Origin: Fluviibacter phosphoraccumulans
GTDB taxonomy: Bacteria > Pseudomonadota > Gammaproteobacteria > Burkholderiales > Rhodocyclaceae
Direction of reading: 5' to 3'
DNA: 64,000 bases
Assembly (NCBI RefSeq): GCF_016110345.1
Contig: NZ_AP019011.1
Span: 1,116,001-1,180,000, forward strand
The notes beneath the pieces were generated by a model. That model was not told the origin of the DNA. It made no database searches and saw only the letters and a list, made by a program, of their open reading frames with translations. Below are positions 1 through 8,469 of the stretch, in pieces. The position numbers and the translations under genes were made by a program. Numbering within the stretch: position 1 is the first letter of the stretch; the number at the start of each line of letters is the position of its first letter.

Positions 1-67
1 ACAAATTCACGAATGCGTTGAACTAACCGCTTTTGATATTTCTTATTCTGCAATGCATTATAAAACT

Positions 68-102
68 AAAAGCCCCCCCGAGTAAAACCCGGCGGGGCTT
101 TT
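68..102. terminator. Rho-independent terminator downstream of phaB
   Basis: An inverted repeat pairs AAAAGCCCC (68-76) with GGGGCTTTT (94-102), and T-rich sequence follows on both strands. On the minus strand it lies just past the phaB stop codon and would end the phaC-phaB transcript. It could also serve a plus-strand gene ending before this window. Seen directly; function inferred. Confidence 0.75.
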
Positions 103-158
103 TAAATCAACAAGATGCAATCAGCATACGCTAACGGCCACAGGCTGATTAAACACCA

Positions 159-905
159 TTATTGATAGTACAAACCACCGTTGATGTTCATCGTGGCACC
201 CGTGATGAACCCGGCCAGATCTGACGCCAGATAGACTGCCAGACCAGCGATTTCTTCAGGTTTAGCCAAACGCTTCATCGGCACGGTGTCGACAATACTT
301 TGCAGAATGTCTTCACGAATCGCCATCACCATCTTGGTGGCGACATAGCCTGGGGTGATGGCGTTAACCGTTACACCCTTGGTGGCCATTTCAGCAGCCA
401 GTGCTTTGGTGAAACCGATGACGCCAGCCTTGGCTGCCGAGTAGTTGGTTTGACCCGCTTGACCCTTAACGCCGTTCACCGACGAGATATTGATCACACG
501 ACCCCAGCCCTTTTCGGCCATCTTGGCAGCAAACGGTTGCGTCACATTGTAAACGCTGGTCAGGTTGGTGTTGATCACAGCATCCCACTGACCCTTGTCC
601 ATCTTGGTGAAGAACTTGTCACGGGTAATACCGGCATTGTTCACCAGCACATCAATCACGCCACCTGCCAGCTTTTCAGCTTCAGCAGCAGCGGCCACAC
701 ACGACTCATAGTTACCGACATCGCAAGCCACCGGAATGAAGTTGGTGAAACCCTCTGCCTTTTGCTCGGCCAACCAGGCTTCTTTGTCATCAAATTCGGG
801 GTGATAAGCTGCAACAACTTTATAGCCAGCCTTGTCAAAAGCCTGACAGAAAGCAGTACCGAGGCCACCCATAGCGCCGGTGACGAATGCGATGTGCTGA
901 GACAT
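159..905 (-). CDS. phaB: Acetoacetyl-CoA reductase PhaB
   Basis: NADPH-dependent reductase that converts acetoacetyl-CoA to (R)-3-hydroxybutyryl-CoA, the monomer for polyhydroxybutyrate. The 248-residue protein is a classical short-chain dehydrogenase: the glycine-rich nucleotide motif TGAMGGLG is at residues 9-16, VNNAGI at 88-93, and the catalytic Ser142-Tyr155-Lys159 triad is intact. The C-terminal NINGGLYYQ resembles PhaB rather than FabG. A good ribosome site (AAAGGATG) precedes the ATG. It follows phaC by about 110 bases on the same strand, a spacer that holds a strong hairpin. No phaA thiolase is in the window, so acetoacetyl-CoA must come from elsewhere. FabG is the main alternative, but the pairing with phaC argues for PhaB. 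Confidence 0.93.
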   Translation of the reverse strand: MSQHIAFVTGAMGGLGTAFCQAFDKAGYKVVAAYHPEFDDKEAWLAEQKAEGFTNFIPVACDVGNYESCVAAAAEAEKLAGGVIDVLVNNAGITRDKFFTKMDKGQWDAVINTNLTSVYNVTQPFAAKMAEKGWGRVINISSVNGVKGQAGQTNYSAAKAGVIGFTKALAAEMATKGVTVNAITPGYVATKMVMAIREDILQSIVDTVPMKRLAKPEEIAGLAVYLASDLAGFITGATMNINGGLYYQ

Positions 906-954
906 GTAAACATCCTTTCAAAGGGAGAAATCAGGAAGATCAAGCTACGCAACC

Positions 955-990
955 GGGATACATTAACCCGCTTGTGGTTAAGTGTATCCC
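955..990 (-). other. Intercistronic hairpin between phaC and phaB
   Basis: GGGATACATTAACC (955-968) pairs with GGTTAA-G-TGTATCCC (976-990) across a 7-base loop, giving a 14-bp stem with one bulged base. No T-tract follows on the minus strand, so it does not look like an efficient terminator. It may instead shield the 3' end of phaC mRNA or set the phaC:phaB ratio. The structure is seen; the role is inferred. Confidence 0.55.
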
Positions 991-1017
991 GAGACTTGCC
1001 GCGCCGCAACAATAAGA

Positions 1018-2751
1018 TTAACGGGCTTGAACGTAGCGCCCAGGTGCGGGTTCGATGGTCTTATAGGCTTTGCTTCCCAACGATTTAGGCGCGGCCCGTT
1101 CGCCACCCTTGAAATCCTCAAGCCAATCAGACCAATCCGACCACCAGCTCCCCGGCTTTTCGCTGGCCGATGCCAGCCACTGGTTGGCATCGCCTTTAAG
1201 ATCACCATCCACCCAATAGTTACGGCGATTTTTTGCAGCGGGATTGATCACACCAGCGATATGACCGCTAGCCCCCAGAACAAAACGGTGCTGCCCCGAC
1301 AGCAAGCGGGTCACGAGATAAGCCGTTTGCCAGGGCACGATATGATCTTCGCGTGCCGCAAACAGATAGGTCGGCATATCCAGACGGCCCAGATCGACCG
1401 GTTGATCGCAGAGTTTAAGTTCACCGGGCACACGCAGACGGTTTTCCAGATAGGTATTGCGCAAATACCAGCAGGCCATCGGGCCTGGCAAACCCGTTGA
1501 GTCGGCATTCCAGTAAAGAATATCGAAGGCCTGCGGCGTATTGCCCAGCAGATAGTTACCCGACACATAGGGCCAAACCAGATCATTGGGACGCAATGAC
1601 GAGAACATGGTCATCAGTTCACGCCCTTCCAGCAGCCCCCCCTTGCCGATCGCTGCCTCACGGGCGGCTACGGATGGTGCATCAACAAAAATATCGATAT
1701 CACCCGTATCGGCAAAATCCAGCATGGTCGTCAGCAGCGTCAGCGATGCCGCCGGCTTTTCACCTCGTGCTGCCAATACTGCCAGCGCTGAAGACAAGAG
1801 CGTCCCGCCGATGCAGAAGCCCAGCATATTCATGGTCTGGCTACCGCTGATGGCCTGAACCACAGGGATGGCCGAGAACGGGCCCAATTCCAGATAATCA
1901 TCCCAAGTGCGGTGGGCATCTTCTTTACCCGGGTTTTTCCAGGAAATCAGGAACACGGTATGCCCTGCCTCAACGGCAAAGCGCACTAATGAAGACTCGG
2001 GCTGCAGGTCGAGAATATAGAAACGGTTAATACAGGGCGGCGTAATCAATAACGGTCGCTTACCTACCTTGGCGGTGAGCGGTGCATACTGAATCAGCTG
2101 GATCAGCTCATTCTCGTAAACTACGGCACCTTCTGTCGTTGCCAGGTTTTTACCCACTTCAAAGGCGGTTTCATCCGAGGTGCTGATGCGCCCTTTGGCG
2201 AGATCCCTCAACAAATTGTTGATGCCTTCGGTAATGGACCGCCCCTCCGTCTTAAGCGCTTTCTGAATCACTTCCGGGTTCGTTGCAGCAAAGTTACTGG
2301 GTGACAAGGCATCGACAAACTGGCTCGTCAGAAAACGAATGCGAGCACTTTCTTTGCTGTCTTCCGAAGGAAGAATGCCCGCCAGATTATTCAGAAACTG
2401 GCTATTGAGCACATAGGCCTGGCGCATGTAGTCATGCACCGGGCTGGTGGTCCAGGCCTCTGCAGAGAACCGCCGATCTTTGGCGACTGCACCAACCACT
2501 GGTGATTCTGCCGTGCCATTTTTTCGATTAAGCATCTGCTGCCAGAGCTGTTGATGCGCCGCCATCAAGTCATTAACCAACGGCTGAAACTTTTCGGCGG
2601 GCGGGGTCAAAGACGCCATGGTTTTGGCCTGATCTTGGGGCAAGTGCGCCTCCAGAAACCCCGCCAAAGATTGGGTCAACGCCTCAATCTGCTTGGGCAG
2701 ATCGGCAATACCCTGCATACCTGGCCAAAATGGATTCTGAAATGACGTCAT
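1018..2751 (-). CDS. phaC: Class I poly(3-hydroxyalkanoate) synthase PhaC
   Basis: Polymerises (R)-3-hydroxyacyl-CoA into PHA at the granule surface, releasing CoA. The 577-residue length is that of class I (PhaC-only) enzymes. The lipase-like box GFCIGG places the nucleophile at Cys313; Asp469 (in AREDHIVPW) and His497 (in GASGHIAG) complete the catalytic triad with spacing close to that of the Cupriavidus necator enzyme. The N-terminal third is the typical PhaC N-domain, followed by the alpha/beta-hydrolase core. The start lies 6 bases after the stop of the upstream ZIP transporter gene, so the two are probably co-transcribed, and phaB follows. No phasin or phaR gene is in the window. Confidence 0.97.
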   Translation of the reverse strand: MTSFQNPFWPGMQGIADLPKQIEALTQSLAGFLEAHLPQDQAKTMASLTPPAEKFQPLVNDLMAAHQQLWQQMLNRKNGTAESPVVGAVAKDRRFSAEAWTTSPVHDYMRQAYVLNSQFLNNLAGILPSEDSKESARIRFLTSQFVDALSPSNFAATNPEVIQKALKTEGRSITEGINNLLRDLAKGRISTSDETAFEVGKNLATTEGAVVYENELIQLIQYAPLTAKVGKRPLLITPPCINRFYILDLQPESSLVRFAVEAGHTVFLISWKNPGKEDAHRTWDDYLELGPFSAIPVVQAISGSQTMNMLGFCIGGTLLSSALAVLAARGEKPAASLTLLTTMLDFADTGDIDIFVDAPSVAAREAAIGKGGLLEGRELMTMFSSLRPNDLVWPYVSGNYLLGNTPQAFDILYWNADSTGLPGPMACWYLRNTYLENRLRVPGELKLCDQPVDLGRLDMPTYLFAAREDHIVPWQTAYLVTRLLSGQHRFVLGASGHIAGVINPAAKNRRNYWVDGDLKGDANQWLASASEKPGSWWSDWSDWLEDFKGGERAAPKSLGSKAYKTIEPAPGRYVQAR

Positions 2752-2757
2752 GCTGCG

Positions 2758-3543
2758 TTACTCCCCGATAAGAATCTGAACGACCTGAATAGAAAGTACA
2801 CCTAAAAGAATCATGCCGATTTGCAAGCCGGTGGCTTTGAGCTCCGGACGTTTATGCAACCCCGGAATAAGATCGGCCACGGATACATATAAAAGACTGG
2901 CAGCAGCCAGCGCGAGCATACTCGGCACCCAAGACTCCAGTCCGGAGAGCAGCAGGTAAGCAAGAACCGCCCCGACCAATGTGGCAATGCTGGACAAGAT
3001 ATTCAGTAAAATAGCCTTGAAGCGGCTAAAACCTGAATGTAAAAGAATGACGAAATCGCCGGTTTCCTGCGGGATTTCATGGGCAATGATGGCCAGCGCC
3101 GTCACAATGCCGATTTCGGTACTGCCCGTAAAGGCAGCAGCAATTAAAATCCCGTCGACGAAATTGTGCACCACATCGCCCATCAGTATGAGCCAGCCCG
3201 ACGCCTTGGGGCTGTGGCTATGACCGCGGTGTTCATGCGCTTCACAATGATGCTCATGGCAATGGCGCCAGAGCACCAGCTTTTCCAGCAGGAAAAAGAA
3301 CAGAACGCCCGCTAAAACGGTGGCCATGATGTGCTGAACATTGCCGGCATGCTCAATCGCATGCGGCAGCAAATCGAGAAATACAGCGCCTAACATGGCA
3401 CCAATGGCGTAAGAGACCAGCACCGGCACGATGCGCGGATGCGCCGCCAACGAAACCAGCAGTGAAACAATAATGCTGGCAAATGTGCCCGCGAGGCACA
3501 TCAAAACAATCCAGGTAAGCGGAGATAAAGTCATAACAGCCAT
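2758..3543 (-). CDS. ZIP family divalent metal transporter
   Basis: Predicted inner-membrane importer of zinc or related divalent metals. The 261-residue protein has about eight hydrophobic segments and the two family metal-site motifs, HNFVDG (126-131) and HEIPQE (155-160). Between the third and fourth segments lies a histidine-rich cytoplasmic loop (eight His within residues 94-110), usual for ZIP proteins as a metal sensor or buffer. It ends 6 bases before phaC on the same strand. Whether this reflects shared regulation with PHA synthesis or simple packing cannot be told. The metal specificity (Zn, Fe, Mn) is not determined by the sequence. The ATG at 3543 is used; a second Met three codons in is also possible. 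Confidence 0.88.
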   Translation of the reverse strand: MAVMTLSPLTWIVLMCLAGTFASIIVSLLVSLAAHPRIVPVLVSYAIGAMLGAVFLDLLPHAIEHAGNVQHIMATVLAGVLFFFLLEKLVLWRHCHEHHCEAHEHRGHSHSPKASGWLILMGDVVHNFVDGILIAAAFTGSTEIGIVTALAIIAHEIPQETGDFVILLHSGFSRFKAILLNILSSIATLVGAVLAYLLLSGLESWVPSMLALAAASLLYVSVADLIPGLHKRPELKATGLQIGMILLGVLSIQVVQILIGE

Positions 3544-3579
3544 CTGGCCTTGTTAACAATCAATTGTGGATTATAAGGG

Positions 3580-4338
3580 TCAGGCGTTCATCCAGATCAT
3601 CGAAGCCATACGACCGGTCACTTGATCTCTTCGATAGGAGTAAAACAACTTAGACTGCGTATAGGTACAACCATTGAACTGCGTGACATCCGTCACACCG
3701 AGGGCACGTAGCTTCTGTGCGGCTAAACCTGGCAGATCCGTATGCCACTTGCCGGGTGCCACTGCTGAAAAAAAGCGTTGGTTATCAGAGGACAAGGTCA
3801 TAAAAGCCTCAACAACGTCCGGACCCACTTCAAAAGCACTGGGGCCAATGGCCGGACCCAGCCAAGCGCTTAGGTCTGCGGCCCGCCCTGCCCCCTTTTC
3901 AGTCATTTGGCGAATCAAGGCTTCAAGCACACCGCCAGCCAAACCTCGCCAGCCCGCGTGGGCAGCGCCCACCACACGACCAAGTCGATCAGCCAGCAAT
4001 ACGGGCAAGCAGTCGGCCGTCATAATGGCGCAGACCACATTGGGCACCCCCGTCCATACCGCATCGGCCTCAGGCGTCGCATCGCTACCCGCTTGCGTCA
4101 ACTCTAAAACTGTCGTGCCGTGCACTTGATTCAGCCAAGTAGGATGACTGGGGACCTGCGCCAACAACCGTGCTCGATTAGCCGCTACCAGCGCAGGTTT
4201 ATCCCCAACATGGTGTCCGAGGTTAAATCCGCCATAGGGCAAAGGGCCACTGCCACGGCAAGTCTGCCAAGCCTGGACACCTGGCGGCAAACGCCAATCC
4301 GGCTCAAAACCGGGTACCGCAGTCTGCGCATCAGGCAC
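3580..4338 (-). CDS. pgeF: Peptidoglycan editing factor PgeF / multicopper-type polyphenol oxidase family (YfiH)
   Basis: Member of the YfiH/PgeF (formerly laccase domain, DUF152) family. In E. coli PgeF removes mis-incorporated L-Ser from UDP-MurNAc peptides; other members act as purine nucleoside phosphorylases. The 252-residue length is typical. The zinc ligands are visible as His73 (QVHG), Cys110 (TADCLP) and His127 (AHAGWRG). The likely start is GTG at 4338, overlapping the rluD stop by 8 bases, which implies translational coupling. rluD-pgeF is a widely conserved pair in proteobacteria. The family is certain; the substrate in this organism is inferred. Confidence 0.92.
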   Translation of the reverse strand: MPDAQTAVPGFEPDWRLPPGVQAWQTCRGSGPLPYGGFNLGHHVGDKPALVAANRARLLAQVPSHPTWLNQVHGTTVLELTQAGSDATPEADAVWTGVPNVVCAIMTADCLPVLLADRLGRVVGAAHAGWRGLAGGVLEALIRQMTEKGAGRAADLSAWLGPAIGPSAFEVGPDVVEAFMTLSSDNQRFFSAVAPGKWHTDLPGLAAQKLRALGVTDVTQFNGCTYTQSKLFYSYRRDQVTGRMASMIWMNA

Positions 4339-5341
4339 TGTCAGACAAATCTCTCAAGTCGTTGATCAACTGGGTCATGTCAGCAGGGGGCGGCACCGTC
4401 CACTTCATCAGCTCGCCGCTTACCGGGTGAATCAACCCAAGCTGACGCGCATGTAACGCCTGTCGTTCAAAATGCATAGCAGGATCAGGCAGCGGGAAAC
4501 GTCTGTTCCCCATATAGGTTGCATCACCCACCAGCGGATTGCCCAGAAACCCCATGTGCACGCGAATCTGATGTGTACGACCAGTTTCGAGCACGCACTC
4601 CACCAGGCTGCAGCCCGGATACATTTCAAGCAGTCGATAGTGGGTAATGGCTTCTTTACCCTGGCTGGTCACCGCCATACGGGTTCGCTGACGTTGGTCA
4701 CGACCGACCGGGGCATTGACCGTGCCATCCACCCGTGGCACCCCGCAGACAACGGCCCGATACAAGCGCTTAACGGTGCGGGCCTGTAACTGCCGCACCA
4801 GGTGTGTATGGGCTGACAGCGTTTTAGCGACGACCATCAGGCCAGAGGTGCCTTTATCGAGCCGATGCACGATGCCGGCACGCGGCAGTTGGGTAAAGCA
4901 CGGATCGTAGGCTAAAAGACCATTCAACAAAGTGCCTTGCCAATTACCGGCCGCAGGGTGGACGACCAAACCGGCTGGCTTATTAATCACCAACAAGTGT
5001 TCGTCTTCATAAACCACCTGCAACTCCATAGGCTCTGGCAAAAAAGTCCCGGCCTGGGCCTCGGTAAGCACCTGGTCTACACGGACGGCGAGATCTTCAC
5101 CCCCATAGATTTTATGCTTGGGCTCGAGCACAGGCTGACCATCTACCAGCACACGACCCGCTTTGATCCACTGCTGGAGTCGATTACGGGAATGCTCGGG
5201 GATCATCTCGGCCAGCACCTGATCAAGGCGTCCACCTTGCGTGGCGACCAGGTCGAGCGTGCTATCATCGCCAGAATTGTCTTCTAGGTCGTCCATCGCT
5301 TCTGGCGAGTCGATGTCTTCGGGATAAGGCTGCGTTTTCAT
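4331..5341 (-). CDS. rluD: 23S rRNA pseudouridine(1911/1915/1917) synthase RluD
   Basis: Isomerises three uridines in helix 69 of 23S rRNA, at the intersubunit bridge. The 336-residue protein has an acidic N-terminal tail (to about residue 30), an S4 RNA-binding domain (about 38-95) and the RluA-type catalytic domain, with the signature HRLDKGTSG at 159-167 and catalytic Asp162. The frame stays open further upstream, but that part would overlap the divergent bamD and lacks family similarity, so the ATG at 5341 was chosen. It lies back to back with bamD and overlaps pgeF downstream. Confidence 0.95.
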   Translation of the reverse strand: MKTQPYPEDIDSPEAMDDLEDNSGDDSTLDLVATQGGRLDQVLAEMIPEHSRNRLQQWIKAGRVLVDGQPVLEPKHKIYGGEDLAVRVDQVLTEAQAGTFLPEPMELQVVYEDEHLLVINKPAGLVVHPAAGNWQGTLLNGLLAYDPCFTQLPRAGIVHRLDKGTSGLMVVAKTLSAHTHLVRQLQARTVKRLYRAVVCGVPRVDGTVNAPVGRDQRQRTRMAVTSQGKEAITHYRLLEMYPGCSLVECVLETGRTHQIRVHMGFLGNPLVGDATYMGNRRFPLPDPAMHFERQALHARQLGLIHPVSGELMKWTVPPPADMTQLINDLRDLSDSA

Positions 5342-5418
5342 TGTGCGTAGTCTATCGTTTTCAGCCCTTTTCAGGCCATTTTCTGGCTTCAATGCCGCGC
5401 TTATTTCGCAAAAAAAGC

Positions 5419-6243
5419 ATGCTTCCTTCCTCTCGGTCACCAATCTACGGCACCCTGCGCCGCCTGATTCTGCTTGCGCTCACACCATTGGTATTGAGCA
5501 GCTGCGCACTTTTTCAAGAAGATTCGGATCCAACGAAGGGTTGGTCAGCCAATAAACTCTACACAACGGCCAAAGAATCACTGGACGAAGGCAATTACGA
5601 ACAAGCAGTTAAGTATTACGAAAAACTCGAAGCCCGCTACCCGTATGGGACCTATGCGCAACAGGCACAGATTGAAACCGCCTACGCACACTACAAGGCC
5701 AATGAGCCTGCGCCGGCCATTGCTGCGTGTGACCGTTTTATCAAGCTGCACCCAAACCACCCGAATCTGGACTACGTTTATTATCTCAAGGGCATGATTG
5801 GCTTTAACGAAGATCTGGGCTATGGCGGTTACGTCATGCAGCAGGATCCGACCGAACGTGACCCCAAAAGCATGCGTGAGTCGTTCGTCGCCTTCAAATA
5901 TCTGTACGACAATTTTCCGAACAGCAAATATCGCGATGATGCGGCCAAGCGCATGCTATGGTTAGTGAATGCCCTGGCCTCACACGATCTGCATGTTGCC
6001 AATTACTATGTGCGCCGTGGTGCCTGGCTGGCTGCCGCCAACCGCGCCCAGAACGTCGTTCGCTTTTACCCCGATGCGCCTGCCGTTGAAGAAGCGTTGG
6101 CCGTTATGGCCTACAGCTACGGTCAATTGGGTTTGACTGACCTACAGAGCGATAGCGATCGCATCCTGCGTCAGAACTACCCGAACAGTCGATTCCTGAC
6201 TCAAGGCATCCAGCGCACCAAGCCCTGGTACCACCTTTACTAA
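5419..6243 (+). CDS. bamD: Outer membrane assembly lipoprotein BamD
   Basis: Essential lipoprotein of the BAM complex that works with BamA (encoded at 31.8-34.2 kb) to fold outer-membrane beta-barrels. The protein (274 residues from this ATG) has a positively charged N-region, a hydrophobic core and a lipobox LSSC with Cys29 as the lipidated residue. Tetratricopeptide-like repeats follow (KYYEKLEARYPYG, RFIKLHPNHP, KYLYDNFPNSKY), as in the ComL/YfiO family. An ATG at 5392 and a TTG at 5341 are open in frame, but the start at 5419 gives the most normal signal peptide. No strong Shine-Dalgarno is visible for any of them. Confidence 0.93.
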   Translation: MLPSSRSPIYGTLRRLILLALTPLVLSSCALFQEDSDPTKGWSANKLYTTAKESLDEGNYEQAVKYYEKLEARYPYGTYAQQAQIETAYAHYKANEPAPAIAACDRFIKLHPNHPNLDYVYYLKGMIGFNEDLGYGGYVMQQDPTERDPKSMRESFVAFKYLYDNFPNSKYRDDAAKRMLWLVNALASHDLHVANYYVRRGAWLAAANRAQNVVRFYPDAPAVEEALAVMAYSYGQLGLTDLQSDSDRILRQNYPNSRFLTQGIQRTKPWYHLY

Positions 6244-6261
6244 GCTTATGGCGATAAAGGC

Positions 6262-7134
6262 TTAGCGGGCCTTGAAGGTATCTCGCAGCTTGCGTAATTG
6301 GGTAAAAACCTGATCAGGTCTGGCCAAATCCTCGACGCCACTGGCCAGCACAATCGGCGTCTGATCACAACGCAAAAACGGATTGGTCGCTCGCTCTTCG
6401 CTTAACAACAACGGCAAAGTTGCGCGACCGGCCTGCCGCAAAGCTCGAATTCGATCTGCCCGGGCAAGCAATTCTGCATTGGTCGGGTCCACGCTCAGCG
6501 CAAACGGCAGATTCAGTGCGGTGTATTCGTGAGCACAATAAATTCGCGTCGCGCCGTCAAGTTGTGCAATACGTGTCAGCGCATCAAACATTTGTTCGGC
6601 CGTACCTTCGAACAAACGCCCGCAACCTAGACCGAAAAGCACATCCCCAGAAAACAACGCGGGCGGCGCAGAATCGGCATCACCGGGCAGCAAGTACGCT
6701 AAATGCCCACGTGTATGCCCTGGAACCGCCATAACCTCAACGGCAATGTCAGGCCAGAGCATCAGTTGCTCAGCGCCCTTCAACGGATAGTTCACCGTAG
6801 GAATGCCCTCGACCTCCGGCCCGTAGACAGTCACTGAATACGCCGGGTGAGTCTGCCGCATCCAGGTAACCAGCGCGGCTACCCCACCCGTATGATCACC
6901 ATGGTGATGCGTCAACAGAACCTGGGTCGGCAGCAACCGATGTATTTGGCAATAATCAATGACCGGGGCGGCATCGCCGGGGTCAACCACACAGACCGTA
7001 TGAGGCGCCGAACTGCCCTCGTCGTGCCGTTGCAGCATCCAGATCAGGTTGTCGTCAAACGCGGGGATGCCAATCACGTCTAGGCGACCATGATGGGAAA
7101 TCAGTGTCTCAAAGGGATCGGGTGGATTGTTCAT
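6262..7134 (-). CDS. gloB: Hydroxyacylglutathione hydrolase (glyoxalase II)
   Basis: Hydrolyses S-D-lactoylglutathione to D-lactate and glutathione, the second step of methylglyoxal detoxification. The metallo-beta-lactamase fold is shown by THHHGDH at residues 75-81, which binds the binuclear metal centre, followed by GHTRGHLAY, FSGDVLFGLGCGR and the C-terminal CAHEY metal-ligand motif. At 290 residues it is somewhat longer than the usual 250-260, owing to the N-terminus and a few insertions. The ATG at 7134 is preferred to an upstream start that would run into the divergent methyltransferase gene. Divergent gloB/methyltransferase followed by rnhA-dnaQ is common in beta- and gammaproteobacteria. 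Confidence 0.92.
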   Translation of the reverse strand: MNNPPDPFETLISHHGRLDVIGIPAFDDNLIWMLQRHDEGSSAPHTVCVVDPGDAAPVIDYCQIHRLLPTQVLLTHHHGDHTGGVAALVTWMRQTHPAYSVTVYGPEVEGIPTVNYPLKGAEQLMLWPDIAVEVMAVPGHTRGHLAYLLPGDADSAPPALFSGDVLFGLGCGRLFEGTAEQMFDALTRIAQLDGATRIYCAHEYTALNLPFALSVDPTNAELLARADRIRALRQAGRATLPLLLSEERATNPFLRCDQTPIVLASGVEDLARPDQVFTQLRKLRDTFKAR

Positions 7135-7189
7135 AAAGAATCTACTTTGCGCGGTAAACTGATGCCTCATTTTCCCTATGTGCTCCTGG

Positions 7190-7981
7190 ATGTCAAACAC
7201 GCTTTTTTCGCCTGCCTACGATGACTGGTTTTTGACGCCTGCCGGTCGCTACGTGGCACAGTGGGCCTTGAAAACATCGGAAAACCTGCTGGTTGATGTG
7301 TTCGGGCTCCAGGCGGCACAAATTGGTTGTGAGCGGCTTGACCTGATGGCCAATAACCGGATTCAGCACCGTTTTCGCTGTGTCACCCGCAACCATGGTG
7401 ACCATAGCGCGATCCAGCCACAATTGGGTAGCACACCGTTGGCCCTGGAGATAAACGCCTCGGCGCAGCCCTTCGATTCAGAGAGCCTGGATCTGGTGGT
7501 GCTGCCCTTTATCCTCGAAGCACACCTCGACCCGCACCAGGTTTTACGTGAAGCTTACCGGGTTCTCCGTCCGGAAGGACAGCTGCTGATTCTAGGCCTC
7601 AACCCAATCTCTTTGTGGGGCTTACGCAACTATCTCAGTCGGTTAGCCACTCCTGGGCGTATTGGTTTTCCCTGGCCAGCTCATTACCTATCGGTCCTTC
7701 GCCTCAAAGACTGGCTCAAGCTGCTTGATTTTGACGTTGCCCGAGGCCACTTTGGTTGCTATGCCCCGCCGTGCCGCAACGACAGCAGCTACGCGCACCT
7801 CAACTGGCTGGAACTGGCGGGGAATCGCTGGTGGGGGTTTGCGGGCGCCTGTTACGCAATCATGGCGGTCAAGCGCGTTCCTGGCATGACTGTAATCACC
7901 CCGAGTTGGGCCGATCCTGCAAAGAAAGTTCGTGCAAAAGCCTCGCTCGTTGCCGAACAAAACCAGACTAAATCTCTATGA
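7190..7981 (+). CDS. Class I SAM-dependent methyltransferase-like protein (Methyltransf_11 type)
   Basis: The 263-residue protein resembles the methyltransferase commonly found between gloB and rnhA; its substrate is unknown. Motifs of the C-terminal half of the fold are present: PFDSESLDLVVLPFILEAH (motif II region), then YRVLRPEGQLLILGLNP (post-motif region). A clear glycine-rich motif I for SAM binding is not obvious in the N-terminal half, which raises the question whether SAM is bound conventionally. Its stop overlaps the rnhA start in an ATGA arrangement, so the two are translationally coupled. The ATG at 7190 was chosen over an upstream start at 7178. Confidence 0.8.
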   Translation: MSNTLFSPAYDDWFLTPAGRYVAQWALKTSENLLVDVFGLQAAQIGCERLDLMANNRIQHRFRCVTRNHGDHSAIQPQLGSTPLALEINASAQPFDSESLDLVVLPFILEAHLDPHQVLREAYRVLRPEGQLLILGLNPISLWGLRNYLSRLATPGRIGFPWPAHYLSVLRLKDWLKLLDFDVARGHFGCYAPPCRNDSSYAHLNWLELAGNRWWGFAGACYAIMAVKRVPGMTVITPSWADPAKKVRAKASLVAEQNQTKSL

Positions 7982-8439
7982 CGCATTCACCTTCTGATAC
8001 CGTACAAATCTATTCTGACGGGGCCTGCCGCGGCAACCCCGGCCCAGGCGGATGGGGCACCCTACTTCGCTTTCGCGGCCATGAAAAAACGCTACACGGT
8101 GGGGAGCGTAATACCACCAATAACCGTATGGAGCTGCAAGCGGTTATTTCAGGGCTTGCCGCACTCAAACCAGATAAGGCCACCGCCGTGGAAGTCCACA
8201 CCGACTCCAAATACGTGCAACAAGGCATGCTGACCTGGATTCACGGCTGGAAGCGTAATGGCTGGAAAACCTCTGACAAAAAACCGGTTAAAAATGCCGA
8301 CCTCTGGCAACAACTGGATGCCCTCGCGCAAAATTTCAGTGTCAGTTGGCACTGGGTGAAAGGCCATGCCGGACATCCCGAAAACGAACGCGCAGATCAA
8401 TTAGCCAACCAGGGCATCGATGAACTACCAACCCTGTAA
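7978..8439 (+). CDS. rnhA: Ribonuclease HI
   Basis: Degrades the RNA strand of RNA-DNA hybrids (R-loops, Okazaki primers). The 153-residue protein matches E. coli RnhA throughout. The catalytic acidic residues are Asp14 (YSDGACRGNPGPGGWG), Glu52 (NNRMELQAV), Asp76 (HTDSKYV) and Asp140 (ENERADQLA), with the conserved His in VKGHAGH. The basic handle region WKRNGWKTSDKKPVKN is present. It overlaps the methyltransferase stop by 4 bases and precedes dnaQ by 30 bases. A type 2 enzyme, RnhB, is also encoded in this window near 27.5 kb. Confidence 0.97.
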   Translation: MTHSPSDTVQIYSDGACRGNPGPGGWGTLLRFRGHEKTLHGGERNTTNNRMELQAVISGLAALKPDKATAVEVHTDSKYVQQGMLTWIHGWKRNGWKTSDKKPVKNADLWQQLDALAQNFSVSWHWVKGHAGHPENERADQLANQGIDELPTL

Positions 8440-8469
8440 AATGGCAATTGCACTCAGAATCGGAACAGC

